From: Nemertoderma westbladi
Taxonomy: Eukaryota; Xenacoelomorpha; Nemertodermatida; Nemertodermatidae
Direction of reading: 5' to 3'
DNA length: 64,000 nucleotides
Assembly (NCBI GenBank): GCA_032718475.1
Contig: JAUCBJ010000525.1
Span: forward strand, 1 to 64,000
In this document: in pieces, positions 23,103 to 34,257 of the stretch
How the letters are laid out: every line of letters starts with the position of its first letter
Position numbering within the stretch: position 1 is the first letter of the stretch
Position numbers and translations under genes: made by a program
Notes under the pieces: model-generated
Database searches by the model: none
What the model saw: the letters and a program-made list of their open reading frames with translations, nothing else
Told to the model about the DNA's origin: nothing

Positions 23103-24540
23103 CCGCTCCCAGAAAATGGGATTTAATTCTATAAAATATAAAAAATCACAGTTTCTAAAATATAAAAATACTCTAAACAGCTAGTCTTTCTTGCGCGGAC
23201 GGCGTTTACGCAGTTTTTTGAGGCTAGCAAGAGTTCTTTTCTCTTTGGGGCGAGCCACTTTACTAGGAGGGCTGTAACTCCTGGGTGAAGGGTGCAATAC
23301 AATTGCATCAGAAGGTTTAGGGTTACGGTCGATGTCTCGTCCATTTCGATATGCTTCTCCTCGAGCTGATTTTCCTCCGCTTATCGTTGGATGCGTTCGT
23401 CCAAAACTCTTGCAGAGAATAGGGTCGTCCAAGTTCGATATCTTCTTAGAGATTCTGAATTTCCTGATCGAACTGAGATAAAATTAATTCGTTTACCGCT
23501 TGGACTTGCTGCTGCAATTTACGTTTCTCTAAACAATTGTAGGTTCATTTTCCGATCTTTTGACGAATGGTGTCCAACGCGTTTCGTACAACTCTTTCCT
23601 CCGCCTCGGTGACAGGTTGTATCGGGTTAAACAGGGACGATGATACGGTTGAATGGCGATATTAGCTGTCCGCGTCCCAATCCGACTAAGTAAGATGGGT
23701 GAATATTTAGGGAGTCCACAACCGGAGTGCCACCGACTAACTGTTCGGGTAACACTAGATCTTTGAACAGTGAGTACAGTTCGGGAGGATCCGTGATACT
23801 ATTAGGATCAAGAGTCTGAGGTCTAACTAGGGAATGAGGAGGTCTGACCGAGTATTCCGGAACTCTGATCATAGGTTTATTTAAGGATCGTTCGAATCGA
23901 GCGAGCGTAGGTGATACATCGAACAAGTTTCGCTCGAAACTCCCGTAAATATAGCGAGTAAAACTGTGTTTAAAGCAACGTCTCCGCGGATGTTTATGTC
24001 TTTCCGTTTGTTGGTTGGGTCTTGGGCATTCATCGCAATAATACCAAAGACGCACGTCTTGTAGGGGAAACACGGGTGATATTTATTCGGTTTTACAACG
24101 TTTCTCTCAAGAATTCTAAATATACGTTGGAGTTACTGCGTTTATCCGATTCTTTAACGTCTTCTCTTTCGAGTCGATTTCGAATAGAATTTTCGCATTC
24201 GATTTTCAGTTTATCGTTCCGACTCAGCTGGGTAGGATACTCAAAACAGTACCATTTCCCTTTCGGTGTCGACATCGTCCATATCGTGTAAATCGATAGA
24301 ATGACTAGTAGTTAAGAAGTCCATATACATACCATTACGATGTGTATAGCGAGCGGTGAATTTTCTATAGTCTAATTCACGCGTAAGTTGCTCCTGGGAC
24401 ATTGGCGGTTCGATATAACGACCATTGTCCTCCGTAGTAGTTGGACCAGCGTCACCGCGCATCAAGCTATCAACAAACGCTTGTAAAGGTAGAGTATATC
24501 GCTCCCTGATACCAAGATCATCTTCTATCAACTCAGTCAT
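23103..24540 (-). pseudogene. Element B 3' accessory reading frames, function unknown
   Basis: Four open stretches (24540-24241, 24275-24093, 24073-23627, 23432-23181) cover most of the space between the deleted pol and the 3' LTR. They lie in three frames, so either one protein is broken by frameshifts or several small ones exist. Features: GKWYCFEYPTQLSRNDKL, SNVYLEFLRETL, a Cys/His-rich LWYYCDECPRPNQQTERHKH, a proline-rich stretch and a very basic end (KKLRKRRPRKKD). The spacing of W/F-E, I-E and Y-L-E-F resembles a WWE domain only weakly. It does not look like integrase. Confidence 0.4.
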
Positions 24541-26174
24541 ATCTGCTATATGAGTTTATCAATATTATAATGAGTTTATATTTAGGCTAGCGGGCGTCGC
24601 TGCCTACCCCTCTCGGCCCCCGGACAGCGCAAGATCCTCAGCGCTGGTGTACTTTCGCCGATGTGCCTATCGCCAACGTCGTAGCTGCACAACGACCACA
24701 ACAACCAGCGCGAGTCACTCCACCGTCCGTCCCAAAGGCTTAGATTTACTTCAGGTTCTTACTGGAGAGTTAGGGCTACTTTCACAATTGCGACTCGCTA
24801 CTGTAAACACACTTTAGTAGTAACATTCACCTATAAACGCACAAATTCCACGCAACTGTCACAAATTGTACACATTCGGGCCATTTGTACGTTAGTCAGT
24901 GCCTTCCAGAATGCCACGTTATTATTGGGTATCCTGGGATACTAGCAGTGTGCTATTTATTCCTTATACTATTCAATGGGCAAGCTTTATTGTTCTTTTA
25001 ACTCACTTCTAATTCTAGCGTGGTTGTTGCCATGGTGACATTATGGAAAGCTAGCTGTAGAATTAGGGTAATTCTCATGCATACAGATCTGGGATGCCAT
25101 TTAATAGTAATTCTTTAATTGTCAATATTTCTCTTTATACATGATTTTATGAATTTTATCGGCTATTGACTATATATTGGAGATTCTCGCACACTAATAT
25201 ACTTAATAGGGTGAATCTCCGCTCCCATGATCTATTAATTTACAGAATTTTGGGAATGTTATAAATTGTATAAAAATGACAATTTATCAAATTCATTAAA
25301 ATATGAATTTAAATTTATTCCCGTAAATTTTATTATTTAATATTAAATAGACACAATTTTATTCCAGAACATGTCTGGGGACTAGGATCCTTGATTCTAG
25401 GAAATTGGTCTTTTTAAGAATATCGGTAAGTGCTACGATATCTTAATAGACTAGAATTTTAAAGGATCTAAAATTTGACAGATTTTGTAAATATTAATAA
25501 TTAATATTTAGGATGGGCACCAGTTTATTCCAGAACTTGTCTGGGGACGTTAACCACTGATTCTAGAATTTTGTCTTTCAAGTATATCGGTGGGTGCCGC
25601 GATATCTTAATCGACTAGAATTGCAGATGGTCAAAGGGTTTAACAGATTTATTTGTGTTGTACGCTACTGTTAAAGGGACATCACGCTACTATATGTATT
25701 ATTTAATATACGGTATGAGAGCAATATCGCACGAAGCAATGTCAGTGAGAAGAGGCAAGTCGTTTCCAAGGTCTACCCAGAGCTTGGTTTAGCCGAGACA
25801 CGAGGATCTGAACTTTGCATTCCTAATACTCTACTTACCAATAATACTTTAATATAGTAGGAGCTTTATTGTACTTTAATAAGTACGGATATTTCATCTT
25901 ACTGTAGTTACGTATTTGTAATGTAATACGGACAGTAAGGAAAGAGAAAAAGAATTATTTCTCGCCGTCGCACTAAATATATAATATATAAGTAATTAAG
26001 TAATAAACGCGAATATATATTGCACTAATCTACTAAATAATCGCTAAAATAACATTCTACTAAATAAAATTAAAGAAAACTATTATAATAAAATTACATA
26101 ATAATACATACATAAATATAAAATAATAAAAACAAATATAAAATAATATAGTCACACACCCACTCCAGACGCTG
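24541..26174 (-). other. Element B non-coding 3' region with a diverged 165-bp direct repeat
   Basis: No coding frame. Segments at about 25350-25481 and 25514-25655 are diverged direct repeats (shared TTTATTCCAGAAC, TGTCTGGGGAC, GATTCTAG, CGATATCTTAAT, GACTAGAATT). The rest is AT-rich. Confidence 0.6.
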
Positions 26175-28163
26175 TTACGTTGGGGAGTCCCTAGATGTTT
26201 GTTGGATTAGGGAGGTGGTCGTGGGAAGAGTATCTTGCCTTCCATAGTTTCCGGACAGTTCTCGGTCTCGTTCCAGTAAACATAAACGACCAACTGGGCG
26301 ATTGAGCTGCTGTGTCTCGAAGACAATTCCAGGTTTCCTCTTCGTCCTGGAATATTGACGATAGAAACATCGCCTCAAATACACGACGGCCTTACAAAGC
26401 CGATTCCAGGATCTATAGTGGTCCATCGCTCCCGGCAGGAGAGGTGAGAGTCCCGGCGAGACGTCTGGTGTTCCAGATCTCCAGTCTCTCTCTCTGATCT
26501 CCACAACAGATCGGTTCGCGGTGGGGGAGTTTAGATCCACAGCGTCATCCCTGGCAATGTGTAGTACAGACAGATCTATCACGGGTTTAAATAACCTTGA
26601 TTTACTCGTCCGGGTTTTAGGTTTGACTTTCTCCGCTCCCTTGGCTTGTCTAATCTCAGCCGTGGTAAGATGGGGAGGCCATTCATCTTCTTTACTTAAG
26701 AAGTCGGGTCCACCTAACCAGTCTGGAGTATCTGTCAGTTCTTGAGGAGTTGCTCCTCTGGAAGCGATGTCGGCTAGATTAATCGTCTCGGGGCAATATC
26801 TCCATTGATCTACATTAGAGTTAATATCGTCATTATCTGAGGAGTATGGTGTTCCCTCAGTTGGGTCGTCAACTTCACTGCTCTCCACTTCCCATTCACT
26901 TAATTGATATACTCGTTCTTTTGGTAATCTTTCCATAAGAGTTCTACGGGAAGGGCCAGTAAAGTACCAACCTACTCTAGTTCTTCCCGCATAGGCTTGT
27001 AGTGGTTGCGGTTGAGCAGGCCGTTTCTCCAATGTCTCAAGCGCCTCATGCGCATTTTGGCCGATGAGTATTTGCACTCCAGGGTAGTCTGTGTTGAATC
27101 TAGGTATATTAAGCTGCTGGGTGGAATCGTCCTCATCCCAGTTATAAGGTTCTACTTGGCTGGTAGCGAAGTTCTTTATCGCCACCATTTTTACTGACCT
27201 TATGCTGTGTTCTCCTAGTTCATCCTGGGGGGTGGACAACGCACCTACATAATAATCCGCTATTACTGTAGATTTCCAAACCTGCATAATTCCTGACATG
27301 TTTAACTTAGTTCGGAACTTGGGTTGTCCAGCAAAGATGTCTTCGGCTAGTTCTTTGACGATGAATGTTCCTGTGCTACCGGAGTCAAGGAGGGCGTTCA
27401 CTGTATAACTCCTTTTAGGTCCGTGGACCCTTAACTGCACTACGGGAAATTCTCGGATTCCTACATTGGAAGTTGGTGCTTTCCAAGATGGTTGTCGGTC
27501 AGAAGTAGTTAGGGGGAGCTCGCTGTCGGTGTCCTTTTCATACGTAAGTGCTCGATACACTGCGGTATTTATCAGGTAACAGGATTCGTTTTCGTCGGAG
27601 AATTCGTCCGTATAGAATCCTTCCATCTCAGAACTTTGGTCAGTGTCGTTCACATCACTGAATTGGACATGTAGTTCGGACTCACTTACCTGACTCGGGC
27701 TGTTTCGATCGAATTCAGTGTGCAACAAGATATGATGTTTTGCGCCGCACTTTGCACACCTTGCGTCGGAGTAACAGGTTTGCCGTTGGTGTCCTCGTCT
27801 GAGGCAATTATAACACAACCGCTTATCCCACATGACTTCACGTCTATCCTTTAATGATTTCCTCATGAATTCATCACACGCACTTAAACGGTGGGGCCCG
27901 TCGCACAGCACACATTTTGGTTTGATGTTACTTACCTTACTCTGGGTAACGTTGTGCACACTCGTTCTTTCCTCGGGCTTTCTTACATGAATTCTCTTAG
28001 GAGACATAGGAGGAGTTTTTCTTACCTGTTCTCTCCTGTCATTGGTTCGAGACTTGAATTTACTTACGTCCTTAGGCGCTTTGTTGTCATAGTAAGATCT
28101 TTCAGTGTCTTTCCCGCTGTCTTCCTCTTGAGAAGCCTGGCTTTCGCCGTCGTCTGTAAACAC
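26175..28163 (-). CDS. Element B protease frame, with RT/RNase H missing
   Basis: An open frame of about 660 codons; its first codon is not ATG, so it probably follows gag by frameshift. In order: a zinc-knuckle array (CVLCDGPHRLSACDEF, CYNCLRRGHQRQTC, CAKCGAKHHILLH); an aspartic protease (VNALLDSGSTGTFI) of the BEL/Pao DUF1758 type; LIGQNAHEAL and GRTRVGWYFTGPS, which normally lead into RT; then directly VDQWRYCPETINLADIASRG and DWLGGPDFL, which normally follow RNase H. The whole RT-RNase H block, some hundreds of residues, is therefore missing without a break in frame. The end has no integrase motifs. Confidence 0.85.
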   Translation of the reverse strand: MFTDDGESQASQEEDSGKDTERSYYDNKAPKDVSKFKSRTNDRREQVRKTPPMSPKRIHVRKPEERTSVHNVTQSKVSNIKPKCVLCDGPHRLSACDEFMRKSLKDRREVMWDKRLCYNCLRRGHQRQTCYSDARCAKCGAKHHILLHTEFDRNSPSQVSESELHVQFSDVNDTDQSSEMEGFYTDEFSDENESCYLINTAVYRALTYEKDTDSELPLTTSDRQPSWKAPTSNVGIREFPVVQLRVHGPKRSYTVNALLDSGSTGTFIVKELAEDIFAGQPKFRTKLNMSGIMQVWKSTVIADYYVGALSTPQDELGEHSIRSVKMVAIKNFATSQVEPYNWDEDDSTQQLNIPRFNTDYPGVQILIGQNAHEALETLEKRPAQPQPLQAYAGRTRVGWYFTGPSRRTLMERLPKERVYQLSEWEVESSEVDDPTEGTPYSSDNDDINSNVDQWRYCPETINLADIASRGATPQELTDTPDWLGGPDFLSKEDEWPPHLTTAEIRQAKGAEKVKPKTRTSKSRLFKPVIDLSVLHIARDDAVDLNSPTANRSVVEIRERDWRSGTPDVSPGLSPLLPGAMDHYRSWNRLCKAVVYLRRCFYRQYSRTKRKPGIVFETQQLNRPVGRLCLLERDRELSGNYGRQDTLPTTTSLIQQTSRDSPT

Positions 28164-30099
28164 ACTGGTATTACCCTTCTCCTAGAAATGGGTTTCTCAC
28201 TTACCTTATTTTCCGGTGTCTTCTCTCTGGACTGCTTTAGGAGCTGTAATTTTACTTCTCCATCTAAGAATGACATGAGATCAGCCATGGTAGGGTCTCG
28301 TCTTTGATGTTCCATCATATATAACACTTTCTTATCCCAGCATGTACCTACTCCACCCTTAGGTAAAGTAGACGCCACGGCTCCAATAACCATAGAACTC
28401 TGATATTCATGAGACTTACCTAGCCAATCTAATTGTCTACAGATCTCCTGAATCTCATCGGAAAACTCTATAATCCCGCTGCTAATGAATTTTCGGGGCG
28501 CTACCAATTTTGCATACAAATACCTAGCTATGTTATTCCTATTACCATACCTGATGTTTAGGGTATCCCAAACTTGTCTTAATCCATCTGGATGTCCAAT
28601 AAACTTTAACGCCATTAACTTGGGAGATCCTTCCAAGCACTCGATGAGGAATCTAAGTTTCTCTCCGTTAGATAGCACAGAGTTCTGTATGTTATCTTTG
28701 TAATATTCATTAAAAGGTAACCATTTCATCTCATCTCCATTGAACTTGACGATCTCTCCCACCTTTACCGCTTGACGGGCTTCGGTTCTAGCCATTTGAC
28801 GTGTAAAACTTTCTTGGGCCATCGTGTTATTTAATATCGAGTTATCGGTATATAAATTTCTCGGATTATGATCAGGTCTATATGGAATATCATTGTCAAC
28901 AGGTTTATAATTACCCTTAATAGGGTTCACTTTAGGAGTTTCTACTTCACTAGCAGTATAGATGCGTGTAGGCTCCACACCTTGCGCATGAAATACTTCA
29001 GACCTAACAGGTTGACACATTGTTACCGGGGTTGGTGGTATACCCCTTTGGATATTTACTAATTTGTCGCGTTCTAATGCGATACTCTGCTGCACCTCTT
29101 GCAACTCTAACCTACTTTCCCTCACTGTGCCATTGAACTGCTGAACAGTTCCTTCCATCTCCCGGACCTGCTGAGAGGAGCACTTGCGGTGTTCCCTCAA
29201 CTGCCCGAGCAGGAGACCCATCTCCCGTCGTCCCTCATCTACCCACTCGACCGCCGAAGCGGGAGGCGCCAACGTAGTAGCGGGCGGACGAGGGACAACG
29301 GGCGACAAATCATTAATATTTCGCTCGGAGTCCAGGACATGAACATTTTCTGGGGTGGTTCTGTTGGGCACAGGTAGTTTCGTGCTGTGCAAAGGGAATT
29401 TAGAGGTAGGTTCTGGGAGTACAGGTGTCTCTATCACCGAAGGGGTGGCTTCGAGAACAGGCCTAATTATTTCAGGTTCATCTACTATAGTAGGGAGTCT
29501 TTCTAATCCAATAATTTGGTCTGTGGGTTCTGTACTACCTAAGTCTACACTATCCAGTTGCATTCTCGCCTCAGGAGGTAACGTCCGCTTGAGCATCCGT
29601 CTACGTCCGCTTGAACGAGATTTATTACCTCTACCTTCGGGATCTCTCATATCACCTTCATCAGAGGAAGCAAATCCCTGTCTTCTGGAAGTATATCGAC
29701 TCAGTAACCGCATCTGAGCTGCAACCATAGCTGTCCTTTGTTTCTTCAAGTATTCTTGTTCCGCCTGAAGTTTTTCCAGCTCTAATTGGGTGGTCTCTTC
29801 AGATTCTCTTAGTTCTGCTTCTGCCACTGCCGCTTTTCTTTCCGCTTCTATTGCTGCGCTTCCGCTTTTCTTTAGACTTCTATTTGCCGTTGCTTTAATT
29901 GTCTATCCTTAACTAGCCTAGGGTCTGACACTACTACTGAAGGGATAACCTTTCCTACAGTAGGGGACTTGGACTTTGGTCTGGGATGTTCTATACTTTG
30001 ATCTTGGTCACAGATCCTTTCAAGACACTGTCCAAGTCTAAGACTCATTCTAACACCTTCCAAAAGACTATCTGACAGTGCCCGTTTTGTGTCAGACAT
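28064..30099 (-). CDS. Element B gag
   Basis: ATG at 30099 (SDTKRALSDSLLEG) opens the frame. It stops at 29872, while a second frame (about 29850-28064) continues with an Ala/Glu/Arg-rich coiled coil, a proline-rich middle (VVPRPPATTLAPPASAVEW) and the gag core (VKFNGDEMKWLPFNEYYKDN, FLIECLEGSPKLMALKFIGH) known as DUF1759. One frame disruption near 29870 is needed to join them. It overlaps the protease frame by 100 bp (28064-28163), so a -1/+1 shift or an indel is implied. The strand carries several consensus GTAAGT sites near its end. Confidence 0.8.
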
Positions 30100-32428
30100 G
30101 TTTGTTTGTACAGTTGAATGCCTACTGCTATATTACAGTTAAAGCAAGTCTAGTAATTCAGTATCACCGTTAGCCTAGTAATTAATTACAGATACTATTA
30201 CTCAGTGTAACGTGATATATATATATAATATATTAGAATACTGGTATACACTTATAGTATATATATAAGTATTATTACAGACTAGGTTTGTCACAGAATA
30301 CCGGTATATAATTTCAGCGCAAATATATAGTAATATATAATAGGCCTATCGTGAATACCGGTATACAGCTTACACTTATAGTATATATAAGTATAATTAT
30401 TACAGACTAGATTTGTCACAGAATACCGGTATATAATTTCAGCACAAATATATATAAATATATAATAGGCCTATCGCAAATACCGGTATGTCAATTATTT
30501 TAGAATAATTGAATTTCTGAATTTTAGGGGTTACTTGGTTACTTTGCTTTACTTGATTACCGTTATTTAAGCAGTAGTCCAACTGACATTAAGACCTAAT
30601 TGATGTATGACAGGCCTACTATTTTATAAATCGGTTTGAGTTGATTTATAATATATATATACCCGTTTAATGGGTTTTTGTCAATATTTGAAATAAATGT
30701 TATTATTTCTGGGAAGGAGTCACTACACAGAAGCTGTGCGCTCTCAGTGAAGTGCTACTGGTTGGACACTAAAACAAATAATTCTAATTTACCTAAGTTA
30801 CTTAATACTACAATTTACGTACAATTCGGGGTGAGATTACAATCTCTAAATAAACACAAAAATTACACGTACAAATTTTTAGGGTAATTTTACAAGAAGT
30901 CTACAAACCAGCCTAACAAAGGGTTAGAATATCTGGTTATTACAAACAGACAGGATACTACGGTATTTGAAAATAACTAAGCAGTAGTAAATATACTGCA
31001 TTGTCCAGATAGGAAAAATACCACCATCTGACGACTTATAGCCGTATCGCTATAAGTACACGTTATGTATCACGGAGTGTTCCTACCTAGAAGTTAATTA
31101 CCGCGGTCTACCAGAACCAACGTGCCTATTAACCACTTTACAACACAAATATACTGCCTACACACTAATTACCTTCGGAAAGTATTGTACACTAAACCCT
31201 AAATTAGGTACAAGTACTTATACAACAAATAATCAGTAGTTAGAAATACTTGTACAGCTAAAAGAACCACGGTATCTGCTGGAGTGACCGGGGCACAAAA
31301 TCACCAGTCTTTACCTACGCCAAGCAGCCCTGATGTAGTACCGGGGTTAATTTGACTATAACGGTATATATAACAAGCACAATTACTGTAGGAATAAACT
31401 TGGGGATATGAATGTTGCGAATAATAGCATAAACTCTGAATAATAAATATTACGCTACGCGTACAGACTACTCAAACAAAATGCGGACCAAATGCTGACA
31501 GACTACTATCAAGCCTAAATAAACTACGGTATATGCAGACTCCGAAATGGTTAGTTAGTATGCGTTCTAACCGAGTAGTACGACTTATTCTTTCGAGGGG
31601 GTTTACCTCACAGCACTGGAAGCCCCTACGTTCCCAACTGGCACTTTATCGGACATACACTCCACACAAACCGCAATCTCTTCAGACCTAACAACAGCTA
31701 GGCAACAATCCAGCCTACAAATTATCTAAATAAGAATATTACGCTACCCGTACAGACTACACAAACAAAATACAGACCAAACGCTGGCAGACTACTATCA
31801 AGCCCAAATAAACTACAGTATATGCAGACTCCGAAATGGTTAGTTAGTATGCGTTCTAACCGAGTAGTACGACTTATTCTTTCGAGGGGGTTTACCTCAC
31901 AGCACTGGAAGCCCCTACTTTCCTAACTAGTACTTTTTCGGACATACGCTCTACACACACTACAGTCCCTTCAGACTTAACAACAGTCAGACAACAGTCC
32001 AGCCTACAAATTATCTGTACAATCTGAGCAGGCTTACACGTCTTCTGCTCAATATTAACCTACAAATAATTAAAACTGACAGAAATAAGTAAACCATACA
32101 AAGGAATAAGGGGTGATCAATTCCTAATCCCCTAACAGCCTACAATATACAATATATCACAAATACTGCTGTACCTGTACTGCTGTAAGTACCGGTCCGG
32201 GTGGTTAGGTAGTCAGGCCTACTAGGTACCGGTTGACCGGTACTTCAGATTTATTGCCTACTGCAATACAGAAGCAATAACCGTTATTGTTCTTACCAGA
32301 ACAATATTAAACTGTATTTATTGCCTACACTGCAATGAGAAGTTCATTTGTTAGTTCATTTGAAGTTCATCTGTTATTGTTCTTACCAGAACAATAAACA
32401 ACTATATTTCTGAAGTTATATCTGTTAT
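30100..32428 (-). other. Element B leader with two tandem duplications
   Basis: No protein frame. A duplication of about 280 bp (31449-31727 and 31738-32016, nearly 90 percent alike by eye) shares TACGACTTATTCTTTCGAGG. Another of about 120 bp (about 30235-30355 and 30362-30487) shares ACAGAATACCGGTATATAAT. Long leaders are normal for BEL/Pao; the duplications may be regulatory or neutral. Confidence 0.65.
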
Positions 32429-33684
32429 TGTTCGCGCTTTCAGACCTTTAGCAGTTTAACCTGCCAAATTTGGATTTCTTCTAGATAATAAATCGACTTT
32501 AGCCTATGACGAGTATTTCATACACTACATTAGCCGAAGCCAGTCTATGCGCGACCATTCACCTGCTGGATATACCCGGGAGACTGGATTCGGAAGCCTA
32601 ACCTTATTGCGGTGTAGGCCTACTGTATTATTCGACTGATCGTAATATATAATCTCTGACAAATATTATTCACTTTCGGGAATAAAATTAACAGTTCCTT
32701 TAGGACGTGGTGCTCTAAATATGTAAACAGAGTTATGACTTAAACTAGACACAACGGGATGGCTATGGATTCACGTATATAGTGCATTCTTTAGGAGATG
32801 CTTTGTTATCAATCACAATCATACACACTACTGCACAATACTGCACACCGATCTGCCGACCTTCACTAATTTTAGTCACATATAAAGAGAACAACAACCG
32901 ACTCATGTAGTGCCTATGAAATAGCATTAGATTCACTCCAAAACCACTTTATTGTAAGTCGCAATTGTTATATGTAACCGGTCTCTCTTACCTTCAGTAT
33001 ATCAAGAAGATTGAGGGTTTTATAATTATTTATCGATATTCCAAATATAATAATATTCCATCAACTGATATAATGAATAACCGACAGTAAATAGCAGTAA
33101 AAATGCGGTGTTTGTAGTTGACAATATGATTAGGTGAGTGAGTTATGATTGATTTGTTAAGTAAGATAACAGATATACGTTTCTATGATTAAGCCTACTA
33201 ATGTTGGGCTAAAGCCTGAAAAACACAGAGATTCCAAAGCCGGTCTTCTAGGCTCGGAAAAAACCAACACAACTGATCCCTCTGGGCTGTTGTAGGTATC
33301 TTTCAACACAAAGAGAAACAGCTCTCATTGGCCGAGTTCCAGATTCTGTAGGTTCAACGAATGTCTAAATGCCGAACTATTCGGGTTTTTGCAGCCCATA
33401 TTCAACACAAGGCGAAATCGCTCTGATTGGTGGATCATTGTTCTGATTGGTTGATCGAACAGAACAAAGAGCCTATAGGCGTACAGCAAATCGGTTGGTA
33501 GATTGCGTCATTTGAGTTAGGTAGTTTAGAGTATTTGAGCGCATTGTGGGAAAACTGGCTTTTTATGTCCGCTAAAGCACACATGCAGACACAGCGGATA
33601 AATCGCTAGTTATGTCCTCTAAAAACACCTTACCCAGTATATTGCGGAGAAAAGGGCCAGTTATATCCCGCAAAAGCTTTTACA
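32429..33684 (-). repeat. Element B LTR (5' in element orientation)
   Basis: 1256 bp partner of 21873-23102; would carry the element promoter on the minus strand. Ends TTTTACA, followed by the ATGGG target duplication. Confidence 0.93.
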
Positions 33685-34257
33685 ATGGGTAAGAATGGAC
33701 TATGTCATCGATGCGCGGTAGGAGGACACAGGAAGGATGAGTGCCAGGAACCGCTGGTAAAATATGACGAGACTGATGGGACTGGAGGCCAGACGATGGC
33801 GACAAGCACCATAGGAGCAAAGAAGTGGGGAACGGTACTACTTGGAGTGGTACCAGTGAGAATAATAGGGGAGAACGAGCTATCGGTTACGACGCTAATG
33901 CTGGTCGATAGCAGAGCAGCGTTCGCGCTAGCGGAAAGTTGGGTGGCCGAAAAGATAGGGTTACGGACAAAGCCATGTAAGATGGCGGTAACCACTATTT
34001 CCAGTAAGGATGAGGTCATGAGAATGAGAACAGGATGATGCGAGATAGCAGCGATATCACCAGGGTGCGATTATGGGGCTACCATCGAACCCATTCAGAT
34101 AATTGAATTGATCAATATTAACGCCAGGCGACCCACAAAGATCGAGGTCGAGCAATACCAGTACCTGGATAATATCGACTTCTCCGTGCCCGAACTGGAC
34201 ATCCCGAACGTATCTCTCATAGTCGGCATGGATTGTCCGACAGCCCACCAGTGACTA
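33685..34257 (+). pseudogene. Element A zinc knuckle and protease remnant
   Basis: The frame resumes here after element B, directly in register with the nucleocapsid at 21872. NGLCHRCAVGGHRKDECQ is a CCHC knuckle. LMLVDSRAAFALAESWVAEK is the aspartic-protease active-site region, but the D-S/T-G motif reads D-S-R, so the protease would be dead. A TGA follows at about 34036. A further piece in other frames encodes VEQYQYLDNIDF and VPELDIPNVSLIVGMDCP, the usual end of the BEL/Pao DUF1758 region. The apparent ATG start at 33685 is just target-duplication sequence. Confidence 0.75.

Larger units (their letters stand above)
21873..33684 (-). mobile_element. BEL/Pao LTR retrotransposon B, internally deleted, inserted in A gag
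   Basis: LTRs at 21873-23102 and 32429-33684 begin TGTTCGCGC and end TTTTACA on the plus strand, flanked by the duplication ATGGG at 21868-21872 and 33685-33689. Genes read on the minus strand, so the right LTR is 5'. The purine-rich CTGGGAGCGG next to the 3' LTR fits a polypurine tract. It encodes gag and protease, but RT, RNase H and integrase are absent: protease-linked sequence jumps to the segment that normally follows RNase H. The LTRs differ by a 19-20-bp indel and scattered changes, fewer than A's. A mobilisable non-autonomous derivative is my reading. Confidence 0.92.

Noticed and set aside
33685-34038. Independent gene starting with ATG at 33685
   Set aside because: The ATG is the target duplication of element B; the frame is the continuation of element A gag from 21872.
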